This document shows positions 34,439-43,484 of a stretch of DNA of 64,000 nucleotides, piece by piece. A program made the translations under genes and the position numbers. The notes below the pieces were generated by a model, which worked only from the letters and a program-made list of their open reading frames with translations, was not told where the DNA came from and did not search any database. Origin of the DNA: Burkholderia sp. OK233. Its GTDB lineage: Bacteria > Pseudomonadota > Gammaproteobacteria > Burkholderiales > Burkholderiaceae. The stretch spans positions 558,001 to 622,000 of the forward strand of contig NZ_OCSR01000002.1 in assembly GCF_900230185.1 (NCBI RefSeq), in the 5' to 3' direction. The stretch's first letter is position 1. Each line of letters begins with the position of its first letter.

Positions 34439-35437
34439 TCACTTCAGCAAAAATCCTTTGGCGAGCGGATCACGGTCATCGACAAAGATCGTGTTGTGTC
34501 CCGTCACCCGCGCCCACCCTTCAATGCTCGGAATAATCGCGTCGAATTCACCCACCTTGGTCGCTTCTTCCGGCACACCGTTGAAGAGCGTTCCAATAAT
34601 GCTTTCGTGAACAAAACGTTCACCGATCTTAAGTTTGCCCTTGCCGACCAGATGTGCCATTCGGGCGGAAGTCCCTGTGCCGCAAGGCGACCGGTCGATG
34701 GCCTTGTCACCGTAGAACACAGCATTGCGTGCGCTTGCACCTTCGACCGTCGGTTCGCCTGTCCACATCACGTGGCTCAGACCACGGATTTCTGCCTTCT
34801 CGGGGTGAACGAACTGATACTTCTCGTTCGCTTTCTGGCGCAGCATCGGACTCAGACGCTGGATATCCGAAGGCTTGAGTGTATGGAGACCACCGAAGTT
34901 TTTCTGCGGTTCGACGATCGCGTAGAAATTTCCGCCGTAGGCGACATCGAAGCGGACTTCGCCGAGCCCTTCAACGTCAACCGTCAGATCCGTCGAGTGA
35001 AGGAATGACGGAACATTGATGAGTTGCACGGAGTCGACGTTGTCTCCGTCCATCTTGTAGCGCGCAACCACGAGACCGGCTGGCGTGTCGAGACGCAACA
35101 CACCGGGTTCACGCGGACGCACCAGACCGTGCTCGATGGCTGTTGTTACCGTCCCAATGGTGCCGTGGCCACACATCGGCAGACAGCCGCTGACTTCAAT
35201 AAACAGGATGGCAACGTCACAATCGGAACGCGTCGGCGGATAGAGAATGCTGCCCGACATCACTTCATGGCCCCGAGGTTCGAACATGAGCGACGTCCGG
35301 ATCCAGTCAAACTCGCGCTCAAAATGTGCACGTCGCTCGATCATGTTCGCTCCTTCCAGCCGCGGCGCGCCTCCTGCGACGACCCGGACCGGATTGCCAC
35401 ACGTATGTCCGTCGATGCAAAAGAATGTCGATTTCAT
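34439..35437 (-). CDS. 4-hydroxyproline 2-epimerase (proline racemase family)
   Basis: A 332-residue cofactor-free epimerase. Both catalytic cysteines are present, Cys89 in LPMCGHGTIG and Cys252 in SPCGTGTSAR, which marks it as an epimerase; trans-3-hydroxyproline dehydratases of the same family have Thr at the second position. It converts trans-4-hydroxy-L-proline to cis-4-hydroxy-D-proline, the first step of the pathway. The start at 35437 (MKSTFFCIDGHTCGNPVRVV) has GGAG upstream. Downstream 46 bp is the amidohydrolase, upstream 49 bp the second deaminase, all on one strand. Confidence 0.92.
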   Translation of the reverse strand: MKSTFFCIDGHTCGNPVRVVAGGAPRLEGANMIERRAHFEREFDWIRTSLMFEPRGHEVMSGSILYPPTRSDCDVAILFIEVSGCLPMCGHGTIGTVTTAIEHGLVRPREPGVLRLDTPAGLVVARYKMDGDNVDSVQLINVPSFLHSTDLTVDVEGLGEVRFDVAYGGNFYAIVEPQKNFGGLHTLKPSDIQRLSPMLRQKANEKYQFVHPEKAEIRGLSHVMWTGEPTVEGASARNAVFYGDKAIDRSPCGTGTSARMAHLVGKGKLKIGERFVHESIIGTLFNGVPEEATKVGEFDAIIPSIEGWARVTGHNTIFVDDRDPLAKGFLLK

Positions 35438-35486
35438 GACCCTGCTCCATCCAGAATTACATGCAAAAAGGTCAGGCGCGTCCACA

Positions 35487-36389
35487 TTACTTCGACAGGG
35501 CACGCACGTTGGCGAGCGTCTTCTCTACGATTGCAACGACCTTCTGGCGCTCTTCGCCCTCGAGCTTCAGTCGCGGGGCCTTCACAGTTTCCGAATATCC
35601 GGCCGTGATGTTCTCGGCCAGCTTGATGTACTGAACGAGCTTCACGTGCGTATCCAGATGGAACAGGTCGATCAGTGCACGGTACAGCTTGCGGGCCCGT
35701 TCGTAGTCACCAGCAATCGCCAGATTCAGCAATTCAACCGATTCCTTCGGAACTGCGTTGGCCATGCCAGAGACCCAGCAAGTCACACCCAGCGCAACCG
35801 ACTCAAGCACCAGATCGTCGACACCGCACACCACGGCAAGGCGGTCGCCGAAACGGCTGATCAGATCGGTGACGCGCGTTGTGTCATACGATTCTTCCTT
35901 GAGGGCTTCGATCGTCGGCTCTTCCAGCAGTTGCGCCACCACATCCGGCGTCAGGTCCACGCCATATCCGCGCGGGTTGTTATAGAGCAGGATCGCGAGC
36001 CTGGAGGCCTGAGCGACGGTCCTGTAGAAGGCAATCGTTTCCCGGGCGTCGGACTTGTACGTGAGACCAGGAAAAACCATCAGGCCCTGAACGCCGAGCG
36101 CTTCCGCGTCCTTCGCGTACTGGGCTGCGCTTGCCGTAGTGGTTTCGGCGAGTCCCGCAATTACCGGCACGCGTCCGTTCACGGTCTCAACGGCAAGCTT
36201 GATTACCGTGCGCTTCTCTTCCGGCGTGAGCTGGGCGCTCTCACCGACCATACCCATCATGACGACGCCACCGACGCCGCTGTCGATGAGGCGGTTCAGA
36301 CCTGCCTTGATCGCTTCGTGATCAAGAGAACCGTCGTCCTTCAGCTTCGTCGTGACTGCTGGGAACACACCTTTCCAGTTGACTTGCAT
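35487..36389 (-). CDS. Pyrroline-4-hydroxy-2-carboxylate deaminase, copy 2 (DHDPS family)
   Basis: A 300-residue paralogue of the enzyme at 31064, with Lys164 (EALKEESYDTTR) and Tyr136 (LLYNNPRGYG) at the same positions and no length difference. Divergence is spread over the surface and the last 30 residues. It is encoded between the D-hydroxyproline dehydrogenase and the epimerase, i.e. in the canonical order of a hydroxyproline operon, so this copy is the more likely original. A difference in substrate (for example 3- or 4-hydroxy imines) is possible. Confidence 0.87.
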   Translation of the reverse strand: MQVNWKGVFPAVTTKLKDDGSLDHEAIKAGLNRLIDSGVGGVVMMGMVGESAQLTPEEKRTVIKLAVETVNGRVPVIAGLAETTTASAAQYAKDAEALGVQGLMVFPGLTYKSDARETIAFYRTVAQASRLAILLYNNPRGYGVDLTPDVVAQLLEEPTIEALKEESYDTTRVTDLISRFGDRLAVVCGVDDLVLESVALGVTCWVSGMANAVPKESVELLNLAIAGDYERARKLYRALIDLFHLDTHVKLVQYIKLAENITAGYSETVKAPRLKLEGEERQKVVAIVEKTLANVRALSK

Positions 36390-36461
36390 GGCTATACCTT
36401 CCCAAAAAAGATAATCAGAGGCGGGATGTCCCGCGGGTCGATCGGGGTCGCGGGGGCCCCG

Positions 36462-37736
36462 TTAATTGCGGAAGCGGCTGATCGAGTACGGCTCAAGTCC
36501 GATTCCGGGCGTTCGATTGGCAAGCAGGTCCGCGACAAGCGCACCTGTTGTTGCCGATTGCGTCAAACCAAGGTGACCGTGGCCGAACGCGTAAATGACG
36601 GACGGCGCACGCGGCGATTGGCCAATGACCGGTAGCGAATCCGGCGTGGCCGGACGGTGCCCCATCCACTTCACCGCGCCTTTATCGTTGATACCAGGCA
36701 GGAAGCGCTTTCCGAGCGCGAGCAGCGCGTCACTGCGTTTGTAATTCGGTGGCGCCTTGAGACCGGCGAACTCAGCCGCACCGCCAATGCGCACACCGAT
36801 ATCAAGTGGGGTGGCGACAAATTTGCGTTCGGCAAATATCACTTCGCGTGACAGGCTGATGCCATGAGCGGGAAGCGTCGTGTTGTAACCCCGCTCGCTG
36901 TCCAGCAGGACGCGGTCGCCGATCGATCCGGCAAGCGCGGCGGACCATGCCCCCGTGGCCACAACGAGGCGGCGCCCCTTTACCCGTTCGCCGGTCTCGG
37001 TGACCGCCGCTGGCGCAAGTGCATCCGCGAGATCAAGTGCCTTCACCGCGCCGACAACAAACGTGGCACCGAGTTGCTTCACGCGCTCACGCAGTTGCGT
37101 CACGAGACGCTTTGGGTCACCGATGTGCGACCAGTCGTCGAGAAACACACCATGACGAAAAACCTGCGCGAGGGATGGTTCGCAATCGCGAACCTCGTCG
37201 GCAGACATGGCGTGCCAGCGCACACCCAGATCCCGTTTGAATTCCCATTCATGCTGATCTGCGGCGAAGGCTTCATCTGTCTCGTAGACCGTCAATGCGC
37301 CGCGCCGATAAAAACTGTCCATCGCGCCGATGTCCTCAAACATCGGGACGATGTCGTCGTAGACGCGGTTGTTCAGCTGGGCCAAAGCCAGGGAAATTTC
37401 GCGGAAGCGGTCCTTGTTGCCCGAGCGCTGGAATTCCATGAACCAGGGCAAGGCGGTCGGCACATGTTTCCAGTCAAGCGCCAGCGGCCCCAAGGGATCA
37501 AACAGCCACTTCAGAGCCTTCATGTACAACCCGTTCACCGAAATGGGAGTGCTCTCCGTCACGGCGATACCGCCAGCGTTTCCGTGCGACGTACGGTCGC
37601 CTTCGAAGTCGCGGTCGATGATAGTGACGGTAGCACCGTCCCGCAGTGCAGACCACGCACAGGCGAGACCGACGATTCCGCTACCGATAACCACAACGTC
37701 GGGGGTCGTCGGGGAGTTTTGAGCTTGCTGAGTCAT
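36462..37736 (-). CDS. FAD-dependent D-hydroxyproline dehydrogenase (DadA-like)
   Basis: A 424-residue flavoprotein of the D-amino acid dehydrogenase family. The dinucleotide-binding motif is VVVIGSGIVGLACAWSALRDG at residues ~14-34, followed by IIDRDFEGDRTSHGNAGG; the C-terminal part has WMGHRPATPDSLPVIGQSP and FGHGHLGLTQS, typical of DadA-like enzymes. In this operon it should oxidise cis-4-hydroxy-D-proline to pyrroline-4-hydroxy-2-carboxylate and pass electrons to the respiratory chain at the membrane face. A second class of three-subunit enzyme does the same job in other bacteria; here the single-chain form is used. Confidence 0.87.
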   Translation of the reverse strand: MTQQAQNSPTTPDVVVIGSGIVGLACAWSALRDGATVTIIDRDFEGDRTSHGNAGGIAVTESTPISVNGLYMKALKWLFDPLGPLALDWKHVPTALPWFMEFQRSGNKDRFREISLALAQLNNRVYDDIVPMFEDIGAMDSFYRRGALTVYETDEAFAADQHEWEFKRDLGVRWHAMSADEVRDCEPSLAQVFRHGVFLDDWSHIGDPKRLVTQLRERVKQLGATFVVGAVKALDLADALAPAAVTETGERVKGRRLVVATGAWSAALAGSIGDRVLLDSERGYNTTLPAHGISLSREVIFAERKFVATPLDIGVRIGGAAEFAGLKAPPNYKRSDALLALGKRFLPGINDKGAVKWMGHRPATPDSLPVIGQSPRAPSVIYAFGHGHLGLTQSATTGALVADLLANRTPGIGLEPYSISRFRN

Positions 37737-37795
37737 TTCCGTGAGTCGAGGTATTGCGTGGTGGACAGCAGATCTGCCGTCCACCGTGGCTTCAG

Positions 37796-38944
37796 TTACT
37801 TGGATCCAAGTACGGTAATCGGCTTCCACTGTCCGTTTTCACACTTGTAGACGGTGATGATTGCGTCGCGCAGATCACCGAACTGGTCGTATGCGAAGTG
37901 GTCGCTCGTGACACCCTTCATGTCAGTCTTCGCGAGCACCGGCAGGTAGACGGACGGGTCTGACGAATTGGCCTTCTGCATCGCTTGCATCATGGCCATG
38001 GCGCCGTCGTACGTGTACGGCGCATAGGTTGTCGGTTCATAGCCGAACTTGGCCTTGTAGCGCTGCGTGAAGCCCGCGCCACCCGGCATCTTGTCGAGCG
38101 GCAGTCCCGCGAGCGAGACAATCGAGCCATCCGCCGCCGATCCGGCAATCTTGATGAAGTCTTCCGTTTTCGACATCTCGCCCGAGGCAAACGTCGCCTT
38201 CATCGCCAGCGTGCGCGCCTGCTTTACCATTGGTGCGGATTGCGCGTCGGCGCCTGCGTAATAGATGAAATCAGGAGTCTTCGACTTGATGCCGGTCAGA
38301 ATCGCCTTGAAGTCAACCGCTTTGTCGGACGTGAACTGATGGTCAATGATGTTGCCGCCAGCCGCCTTCACTGCCGTCTCGAACTGCTCCGCAAGACCCT
38401 GGCCGTATGCCGTGCGGTCATCGATGATTGCAATGCGCTTCGCATGGAGCGTCTCGACGACGTACTTGCCCATCACACTGCCCTGCTGCGTATCAGACGT
38501 CATCATCCGGAACGTAGTCTTGAAACCCTGACGCGTATAGGCGGGTGCGGTTGCCGTCGAGATCTGCGGAATGCCTGCGTGCGAATAGATCGCCGAGGCT
38601 GGGATCGTCACCCCGGAGTTGAAGTGACCGAGCATGCCCTTGATGCCGTCATCAACCAGCTTCTGGGCGACGACGGTACCCGTCTTCGGGTCCGCCTGAT
38701 CGTCGAGCGCTTCCAGCACGAACTTCGTTTCCTTGCCGTCGATCTTGGGCTTCGTGGCGTTGAAGTCGTCAATGGCGAGCTGCACGCCTGACTCAAAATC
38801 CTTGCCATACTGAGCTTGCGCGCCCGTCATCGGAGCAGCCAGACCCAGCTTGACCGTTTGTGTTTCGGCAGCCTGTGCGGCCTCAAGGGACAGAAGCAGA
38901 AATCCCGAAGCAGCGGCTGCAAAAGCGATGGTGCGAACTTTCAT
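37796..38944 (-). CDS. Periplasmic Leu/Ile/Val-type binding protein without transporter genes
   Basis: A 382-residue branched-chain-amino-acid-type binding protein. The start at 38944 has AAGGAG 6 bp upstream. The signal peptide is MKVRTIAFAAAASGFLLLSLEAAQAA; the mature part opens VKLGLAAPMTGAQAQYGKDFESGVQLAIDDFN, read across two turns, and later has GMLGHFNSGVTIPAS and IDDRTAYGQGL. It is the first gene of a five-gene unit (binding protein, dehydrogenase, deaminase, epimerase, amidohydrolase) behind operator f. No LivH/M/G/F genes are in the window, so it either borrows permeases encoded elsewhere or serves in sensing. Its ligand is probably hydroxyproline or a derivative. Confidence 0.88.
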   Translation of the reverse strand: MKVRTIAFAAAASGFLLLSLEAAQAAETQTVKLGLAAPMTGAQAQYGKDFESGVQLAIDDFNATKPKIDGKETKFVLEALDDQADPKTGTVVAQKLVDDGIKGMLGHFNSGVTIPASAIYSHAGIPQISTATAPAYTRQGFKTTFRMMTSDTQQGSVMGKYVVETLHAKRIAIIDDRTAYGQGLAEQFETAVKAAGGNIIDHQFTSDKAVDFKAILTGIKSKTPDFIYYAGADAQSAPMVKQARTLAMKATFASGEMSKTEDFIKIAGSAADGSIVSLAGLPLDKMPGGAGFTQRYKAKFGYEPTTYAPYTYDGAMAMMQAMQKANSSDPSVYLPVLAKTDMKGVTSDHFAYDQFGDLRDAIITVYKCENGQWKPITVLGSK

Positions 38945-38998
38945 ATCAGTCTCCTTACCACCCATAAAAGCCGCATCAGGAACGCCGAAAACATTATG

Positions 38999-39008
38999 TT
39001 GGATCCAA
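38999..39008. promoter_or_regulatory. GntR operator f
   Basis: TTGGATCCAA, perfect palindrome, 55 bp upstream of the five-gene unit; flanked by TATCCAAC. Confidence 0.78.
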
Positions 39009-39108
39009 TATCCAACTGTTTTTCGTATGATGCGCGCCTTCAGCGGGTCTGTCAAATGCGTTCGAAAAAATTGGCGGAGCGCGGTTTTCTGCCGCCCCGC
39101 CCCAAGTC

Positions 39109-39654
39109 CTACACCTGTTCCATAAAATCAGGATCTTCAAGTCCACGCAGCTTTTGAACCTGGTCTTCGAGCGGCGAAACCGCCAACTGTGCGAAAACCA
39201 GTGCCAGCGCGATATCAGCATGGTCATACAGCCCAGCTTCGCCAAGCAGATTCATTGTGCCCAGCGTGACACCGTTCTTGCGCACGGGGATGTTCAGCAC
39301 ACTCTCACACCCAATCGACCACAACACCTCGTATTCCGAGAACACTGCCTTGATGTCCTCGCGCGTTGAGCCGACAAAGATCTCACCGCGGCGAAGAACC
39401 TGATCCGACCAGCGACTTTGCGTCACCCGTTTGAGTCCACCTAACGGATTGATATCCAGGCGATTGCTATGCAGACGTCCCAGGCGGCTCGACGCCTCGT
39501 CATACGCCAGCACCGTAAAGAGCCGCTGGCCGAATACCTCCGTGAGGGAACGCTCGAACTCGGACCATACGAGGTCGACCTTGCCGCCTTCCTGTTGCAT
39601 CCGGGCTACCCGCTCGATCGCCCGAAAAATGAGTGCGTGGTTTGTGTTCGTCAC
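39109..39654 (-). CDS. GAF-domain protein
   Basis: A 181-residue protein made of a single GAF domain (LFTVLAYDEASSRLGRLHSN, then GCESVLNIPVRKNGVTLGTMNLLGE). No output domain follows, so it is a free ligand-binding module or an enzyme-type GAF. It is 9 bp downstream of the MFS transporter gene and clearly cotranscribed with it under operator g. GAF proteins of this size next to catabolic transporters are known, but their role is not established. Confidence 0.82.
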   Translation of the reverse strand: MTNTNHALIFRAIERVARMQQEGGKVDLVWSEFERSLTEVFGQRLFTVLAYDEASSRLGRLHSNRLDINPLGGLKRVTQSRWSDQVLRRGEIFVGSTREDIKAVFSEYEVLWSIGCESVLNIPVRKNGVTLGTMNLLGEAGLYDHADIALALVFAQLAVSPLEDQVQKLRGLEDPDFMEQV

Positions 39655-39663
39655 GAAAACTCC

Positions 39664-41073
39664 TTATTTCGCGGTCCGAAGCTCGGCGCTCTGCGCGTCG
39701 GGACGCATGGAGCCATACTCCGCCTCGGAAATTTCCTCTAGCGTCTTTCCTGTCGTCGACACACCCAGGAAAATCACGGCAAGCGCGCCGATCAGCAGGA
39801 TGACAGTGGTCATGCCAAACACGCCGGCGAAACCCCACAACGGGTAGATATAACCCACCAGCATTGGCGAACAGATTGCGCCGATACGGCCGAACGCTGA
39901 CGCCGTGCCCATTCCTGTCGCGCGCAGATGCGTCGGGAACACTTCAGGCGTATAGGCGTACTCGCCCGCGTTGACACCGTTCATCGCAAATGACATGAAG
40001 ATTGAAGCAAGGACGATCGTTGTATCGCTGCCGGCATTTGCCAGCCAGATACCGGCAAGGCAGGCCAATCCCATGTAAGTGACGATCGTCGTCTTGCGTC
40101 CCAGCTTCTCGCAAAAGTATGCCGACGAGTAGTAGCCCGGAATCTGCGCGAGGTAGATAAAGATTGAGACAGAAAAACTCTTCGTGATGGTCATGCCATG
40201 CTGCACGAGCAAGCCGGGGATCCAGACGAAGAATGCGTACGAGCAGAACGTCACCGACAGCCACAGACACCAGGTCATCAGCGTCGTCTTGGCGAGAGGC
40301 GGCTTCCACAGCAGCTTCAGGTTTCCGAAGAAGGAACCCGAGTGCTCATAGCTGGCCGCTGCGCCTGCCACAGGCGCCACGGGAGGCAGCGTTACGCCCG
40401 TACGTTCGACCTGCCGCTCAATATCGGACACCACGGCTTCGGCTTCCGCGTGACGGCCGCGAATTTCCAGCCACCGCGGGGACTCGTGCAGCGAACGCCG
40501 CCACCAGAGCAGCACAACGACCGGTACGGAGACGATCACCAGCGCGATACGCCAACCTTCCGGGCTCAGCGGGATCACAAAGTAGCCGATCAACGCCGCC
40601 GCCACAAAACCAAACGAGAAGAAGCCAGCCAGTGCGCCGGTAAAGGCTCCCCGATAGCGGTTACTGACGAACTCCACCAGGAACGGCGCAATGATCGCGC
40701 CCTCAGCGCCCATCCCGATACCTGCTATTGCGCGCAGTAGAGCGAACGTGTGCCAGTCGTTCACAAACGCGTTGGCAAACGTGAGCACGCAGAAGAAGGT
40801 CAGTGCCCACATCATGACGACGCGGCGGCCAAAACGATCGCCCAGCAGGCCGGCGAATAGCGCGCCGACGAGAAAGCCAACGTAGGTGCTGCTGCCAAGC
40901 AGCCCGGTTTCGAAACTAGTCAGATGCCATTTGGTACGAACGACGGGCAGGATAAACGCAATGATGGCTGCGTCGACGGCCTCGAACATGAAGCCCAGAC
41001 CGCCCATGAGGAGCAGCTTGAAGTGAAAACGGCTGAACGGCAGGCGTTCGAGCCGGGCTGCAATCGGTGACAT
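39664..41073 (-). CDS. MFS transporter, 12 transmembrane helices
   Basis: A 469-residue major facilitator of the sugar/aromatic-acid porter type. The start at 41073 has GGGAG 7 bp upstream. N-terminal signature: LLLMGGLGFMFEAVDAAIIAFILP; between helices 2 and 3 GLLGDRFGRRVVMMW; helix 4 RAIAGIGMGAEGAIIAPFL; later PTHLRATGMGTASAFGRIG. It is intact, unlike the second MFS gene of the island, and probably imports hydroxyproline or a related imino acid with protons. Confidence 0.87.
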   Translation of the reverse strand: MSPIAARLERLPFSRFHFKLLLMGGLGFMFEAVDAAIIAFILPVVRTKWHLTSFETGLLGSSTYVGFLVGALFAGLLGDRFGRRVVMMWALTFFCVLTFANAFVNDWHTFALLRAIAGIGMGAEGAIIAPFLVEFVSNRYRGAFTGALAGFFSFGFVAAALIGYFVIPLSPEGWRIALVIVSVPVVVLLWWRRSLHESPRWLEIRGRHAEAEAVVSDIERQVERTGVTLPPVAPVAGAAASYEHSGSFFGNLKLLWKPPLAKTTLMTWCLWLSVTFCSYAFFVWIPGLLVQHGMTITKSFSVSIFIYLAQIPGYYSSAYFCEKLGRKTTIVTYMGLACLAGIWLANAGSDTTIVLASIFMSFAMNGVNAGEYAYTPEVFPTHLRATGMGTASAFGRIGAICSPMLVGYIYPLWGFAGVFGMTTVILLIGALAVIFLGVSTTGKTLEEISEAEYGSMRPDAQSAELRTAK

Positions 41074-41141
41074 GTAATTGCTCCCAAAATGAGGGATCGA
41101 CCAATCCAGAATGCTCCGGATCGAAGTTTGGTCGCAATATC

Positions 41142-41151
41142 CTGTATCCAA
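41142..41151. promoter_or_regulatory. GntR operator g
   Basis: CTGTATCCAA within AATATCCTGTATCCAAAAT, 69 bp upstream of the MFS-GAF unit. Confidence 0.75.
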
Positions 41152-41233
41152 AATCCAGAGTCAAGGCCGGGTAAACCTTTGCGTGCGCTTCGGTCGCCCG
41201 GGACGCGGCAGACGGAATCAGGACTCGGAAGTC

Positions 41234-42370
41234 TTAAAACGTGTGGCGAATGCCCGCGCGGACGGCGACCTGATTGTTGGTGGACGACGGCGTCAGGAAG
41301 GACAACGCCGCGACGGCAGACTTGCCCGTCGAATCGATGCCTGTCGCCCGCTCCCAGGAGGTCGTCGCGTAGAGCAATGTCCGCTTCGACAAGCTGTATT
41401 GGGTCCCCACGTTGAGCTGCAGATATTTCGCCGACTCAGCCTTCGTGTAGTCGTACGAGGCACCCAGCAGAACTGCCGGCGTAACGTTGTACGTTGCCAG
41501 CGCTTCGTAGTTATTGAAGGTGGCCGTGCCTGAAAATGGCGTCGACGAAGTCCGCACCACGTCTTCGAAGCGCGTATTCGTGTAGGTGAAACCCAGCAGC
41601 GCCGCGCCGAGACGGTAGTTAATGCCAGCGCCTGCAACCTGCAGGGTCTGGGCTGACGTGTACCCGCTGTAAGTCGGATTGGTGATCGGGTTCACAAACG
41701 TGCCACCGGCCACAGGGTTTGCCGTCGCATCGTAGATGGACGTCGCGGGATTATTGATTCGCGAAAACACAGCGCTCGCGCTGAGCGCGTTGTTCGCGTA
41801 ACTGAGGCTGATCGATTCCTTCTTGCCGTTAGAGAAGTCACCCGCCACGCCCCCAAGACTGAAAAGCCCCGACAGTTTGAACCCCGCGTACGTGGGCGAG
41901 ATGTACTTGATGGAATTGCTCAGCGAGTAGTTACCCCAAACGTTATCGACGTCTGCTGCGTGCGTGGCCAAAATTCCATTGAACCGGCCAGACGCTGAAA
42001 GACCAATCAGCGAATCGAGCACCAGATCGTACTGGCGTCCCATCAGCACGGTACCGAAGGGCGACCCGAGGCCAACGTAAGCTTGACGGCCGAACAGACG
42101 CCCGCCGTTATTCATCTTTCCGCTATTGATATCGACGCCGCTTTCCAGACGGGCCACCGTACTGTATCCGCCTCCGAGATCCTCGTTGATCAGCAACCCC
42201 CATTTGGTGCTGCCTAATGCGCCATTGGAGGCCTGAACGTTGTAATGACCACCCTGATTGTTTGTATATGTGATCCCATCGTCCAGCGCACCGTACAACG
42301 TGACGGAACTCTGCGCATGACACACGACCGCGGTGGACATGATCGCCGCCGCCATACCTGCCTTCTTCAT
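41234..42370 (-). CDS. Outer-membrane porin of the hydroxyproline island
   Basis: A 378-residue Burkholderia-type porin. ATG 42370 is preceded by AAGGAGG at a 5-bp distance. Signal peptide MKKAGMAAAIMSTAVVCHA, then QSSVTLYGALDDGITYTN; markers STKWGLLINEDLGGGYSTV, RQAYVGLGSPFGTVLMGRQYD, and the C-terminal IRHTF ending in Phe. It lies between two transporter genes of the island and may be the outer-membrane entry for its substrates. No consensus operator is seen directly upstream, so its control may differ. Confidence 0.9.
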   Translation of the reverse strand: MKKAGMAAAIMSTAVVCHAQSSVTLYGALDDGITYTNNQGGHYNVQASNGALGSTKWGLLINEDLGGGYSTVARLESGVDINSGKMNNGGRLFGRQAYVGLGSPFGTVLMGRQYDLVLDSLIGLSASGRFNGILATHAADVDNVWGNYSLSNSIKYISPTYAGFKLSGLFSLGGVAGDFSNGKKESISLSYANNALSASAVFSRINNPATSIYDATANPVAGGTFVNPITNPTYSGYTSAQTLQVAGAGINYRLGAALLGFTYTNTRFEDVVRTSSTPFSGTATFNNYEALATYNVTPAVLLGASYDYTKAESAKYLQLNVGTQYSLSKRTLLYATTSWERATGIDSTGKSAVAALSFLTPSSTNNQVAVRAGIRHTF

Positions 42371-42603
42371 CTTGACCTCCTTTTTAATAAGTAATACTAC
42401 GCATATAAAATGTAATTTCCTGTCAAATCTCCCGGTATTGCACACGCCCGCGCGGCCGGTGGGGACTGGCTATCCCGTCATCTATGCTGAATGAAGTCTT
42501 GAGTCTTGGCGAAAGGAAAGGCGCGGTTTTTAACGTCTTTCGCGGTTGTGAGGCAGACGGAACGGGCGTTCGCGATCCGCCCTACTGACCGTCAGCCTGC
42601 TTA

Positions 42604-43314
42604 CTAGGCCGTCATGGCAGGTTCTACGGCGTCCGGTTGTCGAGCCACGGCGACGAACGAAATCCCGGCGCAGATAGCAATGTAGACGGCGACTGAGAGC
42701 CAGCTCCCTCCCGACTGACGCAGCAACCATGTCGCGATCAGGGGAGCCGTGCCGCCGGCAAGTGCAGCTCCGATCTGGGAACCGAGCGTGATCCCGGTAA
42801 AGCGGATCTCGATTGAGAAGATCCTGGCCATGATCGTGCCTAGTGTCGCTACAATCGGCGCCCAGATGACCCCGACAGAAAAGACGGTAGCCAGCGTGAT
42901 CGACCACTTCTGACCCGCATCGAGCAGCATGAAGTACGGACCAGCAAACACAGCCATCAACACTGTCCCGCCGAGATATACAACGCGACTGCCGACACGG
43001 TCGGCGAGCCAACCCATGAACGGTACGGCGATGCAGGTAACCACGGCAGCGAGCGTGATCGCGTTGAGCACAGTGACGCGACTATAGGTAAGCGTACCGG
43101 TGGCATAACTCACAATGAAGGTCAGCGAGAACGAAAGATAGGAAAGAAGCAGTCCGACTATCGGATCAAAGCTCGGAAAGAACAATTTGTTGAAAACGAG
43201 CGCTGCGACCGTTCCATAAAGGAAGTAGTCGAACCACTCGATAGCGCTGCCAGCGAGACTCGCAGCAAGAACACGCGTATGAAGCGCCTTGCGTGATGTG
43301 GTTGCGGTGTTCAT
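42604..43314 (-). pseudogene. Internally deleted MHS-family MFS transporter
   Basis: The 236-residue product begins as a full MHS (proline/betaine-type) transporter: LAASLAGSAIEWFDYFLYGTVAALVFNKLFFP, read across helix 1, then FDPIVGLLLSYLSFSLTF. At about 43116 the sequence jumps to IVSYATGTLTYSRVTVLNAITLAAVVTC, which in relatives lies roughly 190 residues later (start of helix 8), and then runs normally to the end (WLADRVGSRVVYLGG, EIRFTGITLGSQIG). The family's conserved GRK loop, helix 4 and central loop are absent. The junction is in frame, so a stable but inactive protein is possible. The start 43314 has GGAG upstream and operator h still precedes it. Confidence 0.8.
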
Positions 43315-43364
43315 AAAGCTCTCCAGAAAAGTTCCCGCCACGACTCCAAGTTGTCACCAATATC

Positions 43365-43374
43365 CTGGATCCAA
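43365..43374. promoter_or_regulatory. GntR operator h
   Basis: CTGGATCCAA within TATCCTGGATCCAATAT, the same 17-mer as operator c; 51 bp before the deleted transporter gene. Confidence 0.8.
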
Positions 43375-43484
43375 TATAATCGGTCAAGTAGTTCCCGCAG
43401 CGCTTCTATTTATGTTGTGAGGCTCGGGCGTGCGCCTATGGCGGGAACTACCAAAATATGCTGCATGCGACCACAAGACCGTGG

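Noticed and set aside
35247-36635. 462-residue open frame on the plus strand
   Set aside because: It lies opposite the clear epimerase and deaminase genes and has shadow-like Arg/His composition.
36864-37850. 328-residue open frame on the plus strand
   Set aside because: Antisense to the D-hydroxyproline dehydrogenase; composition of a shadow frame.
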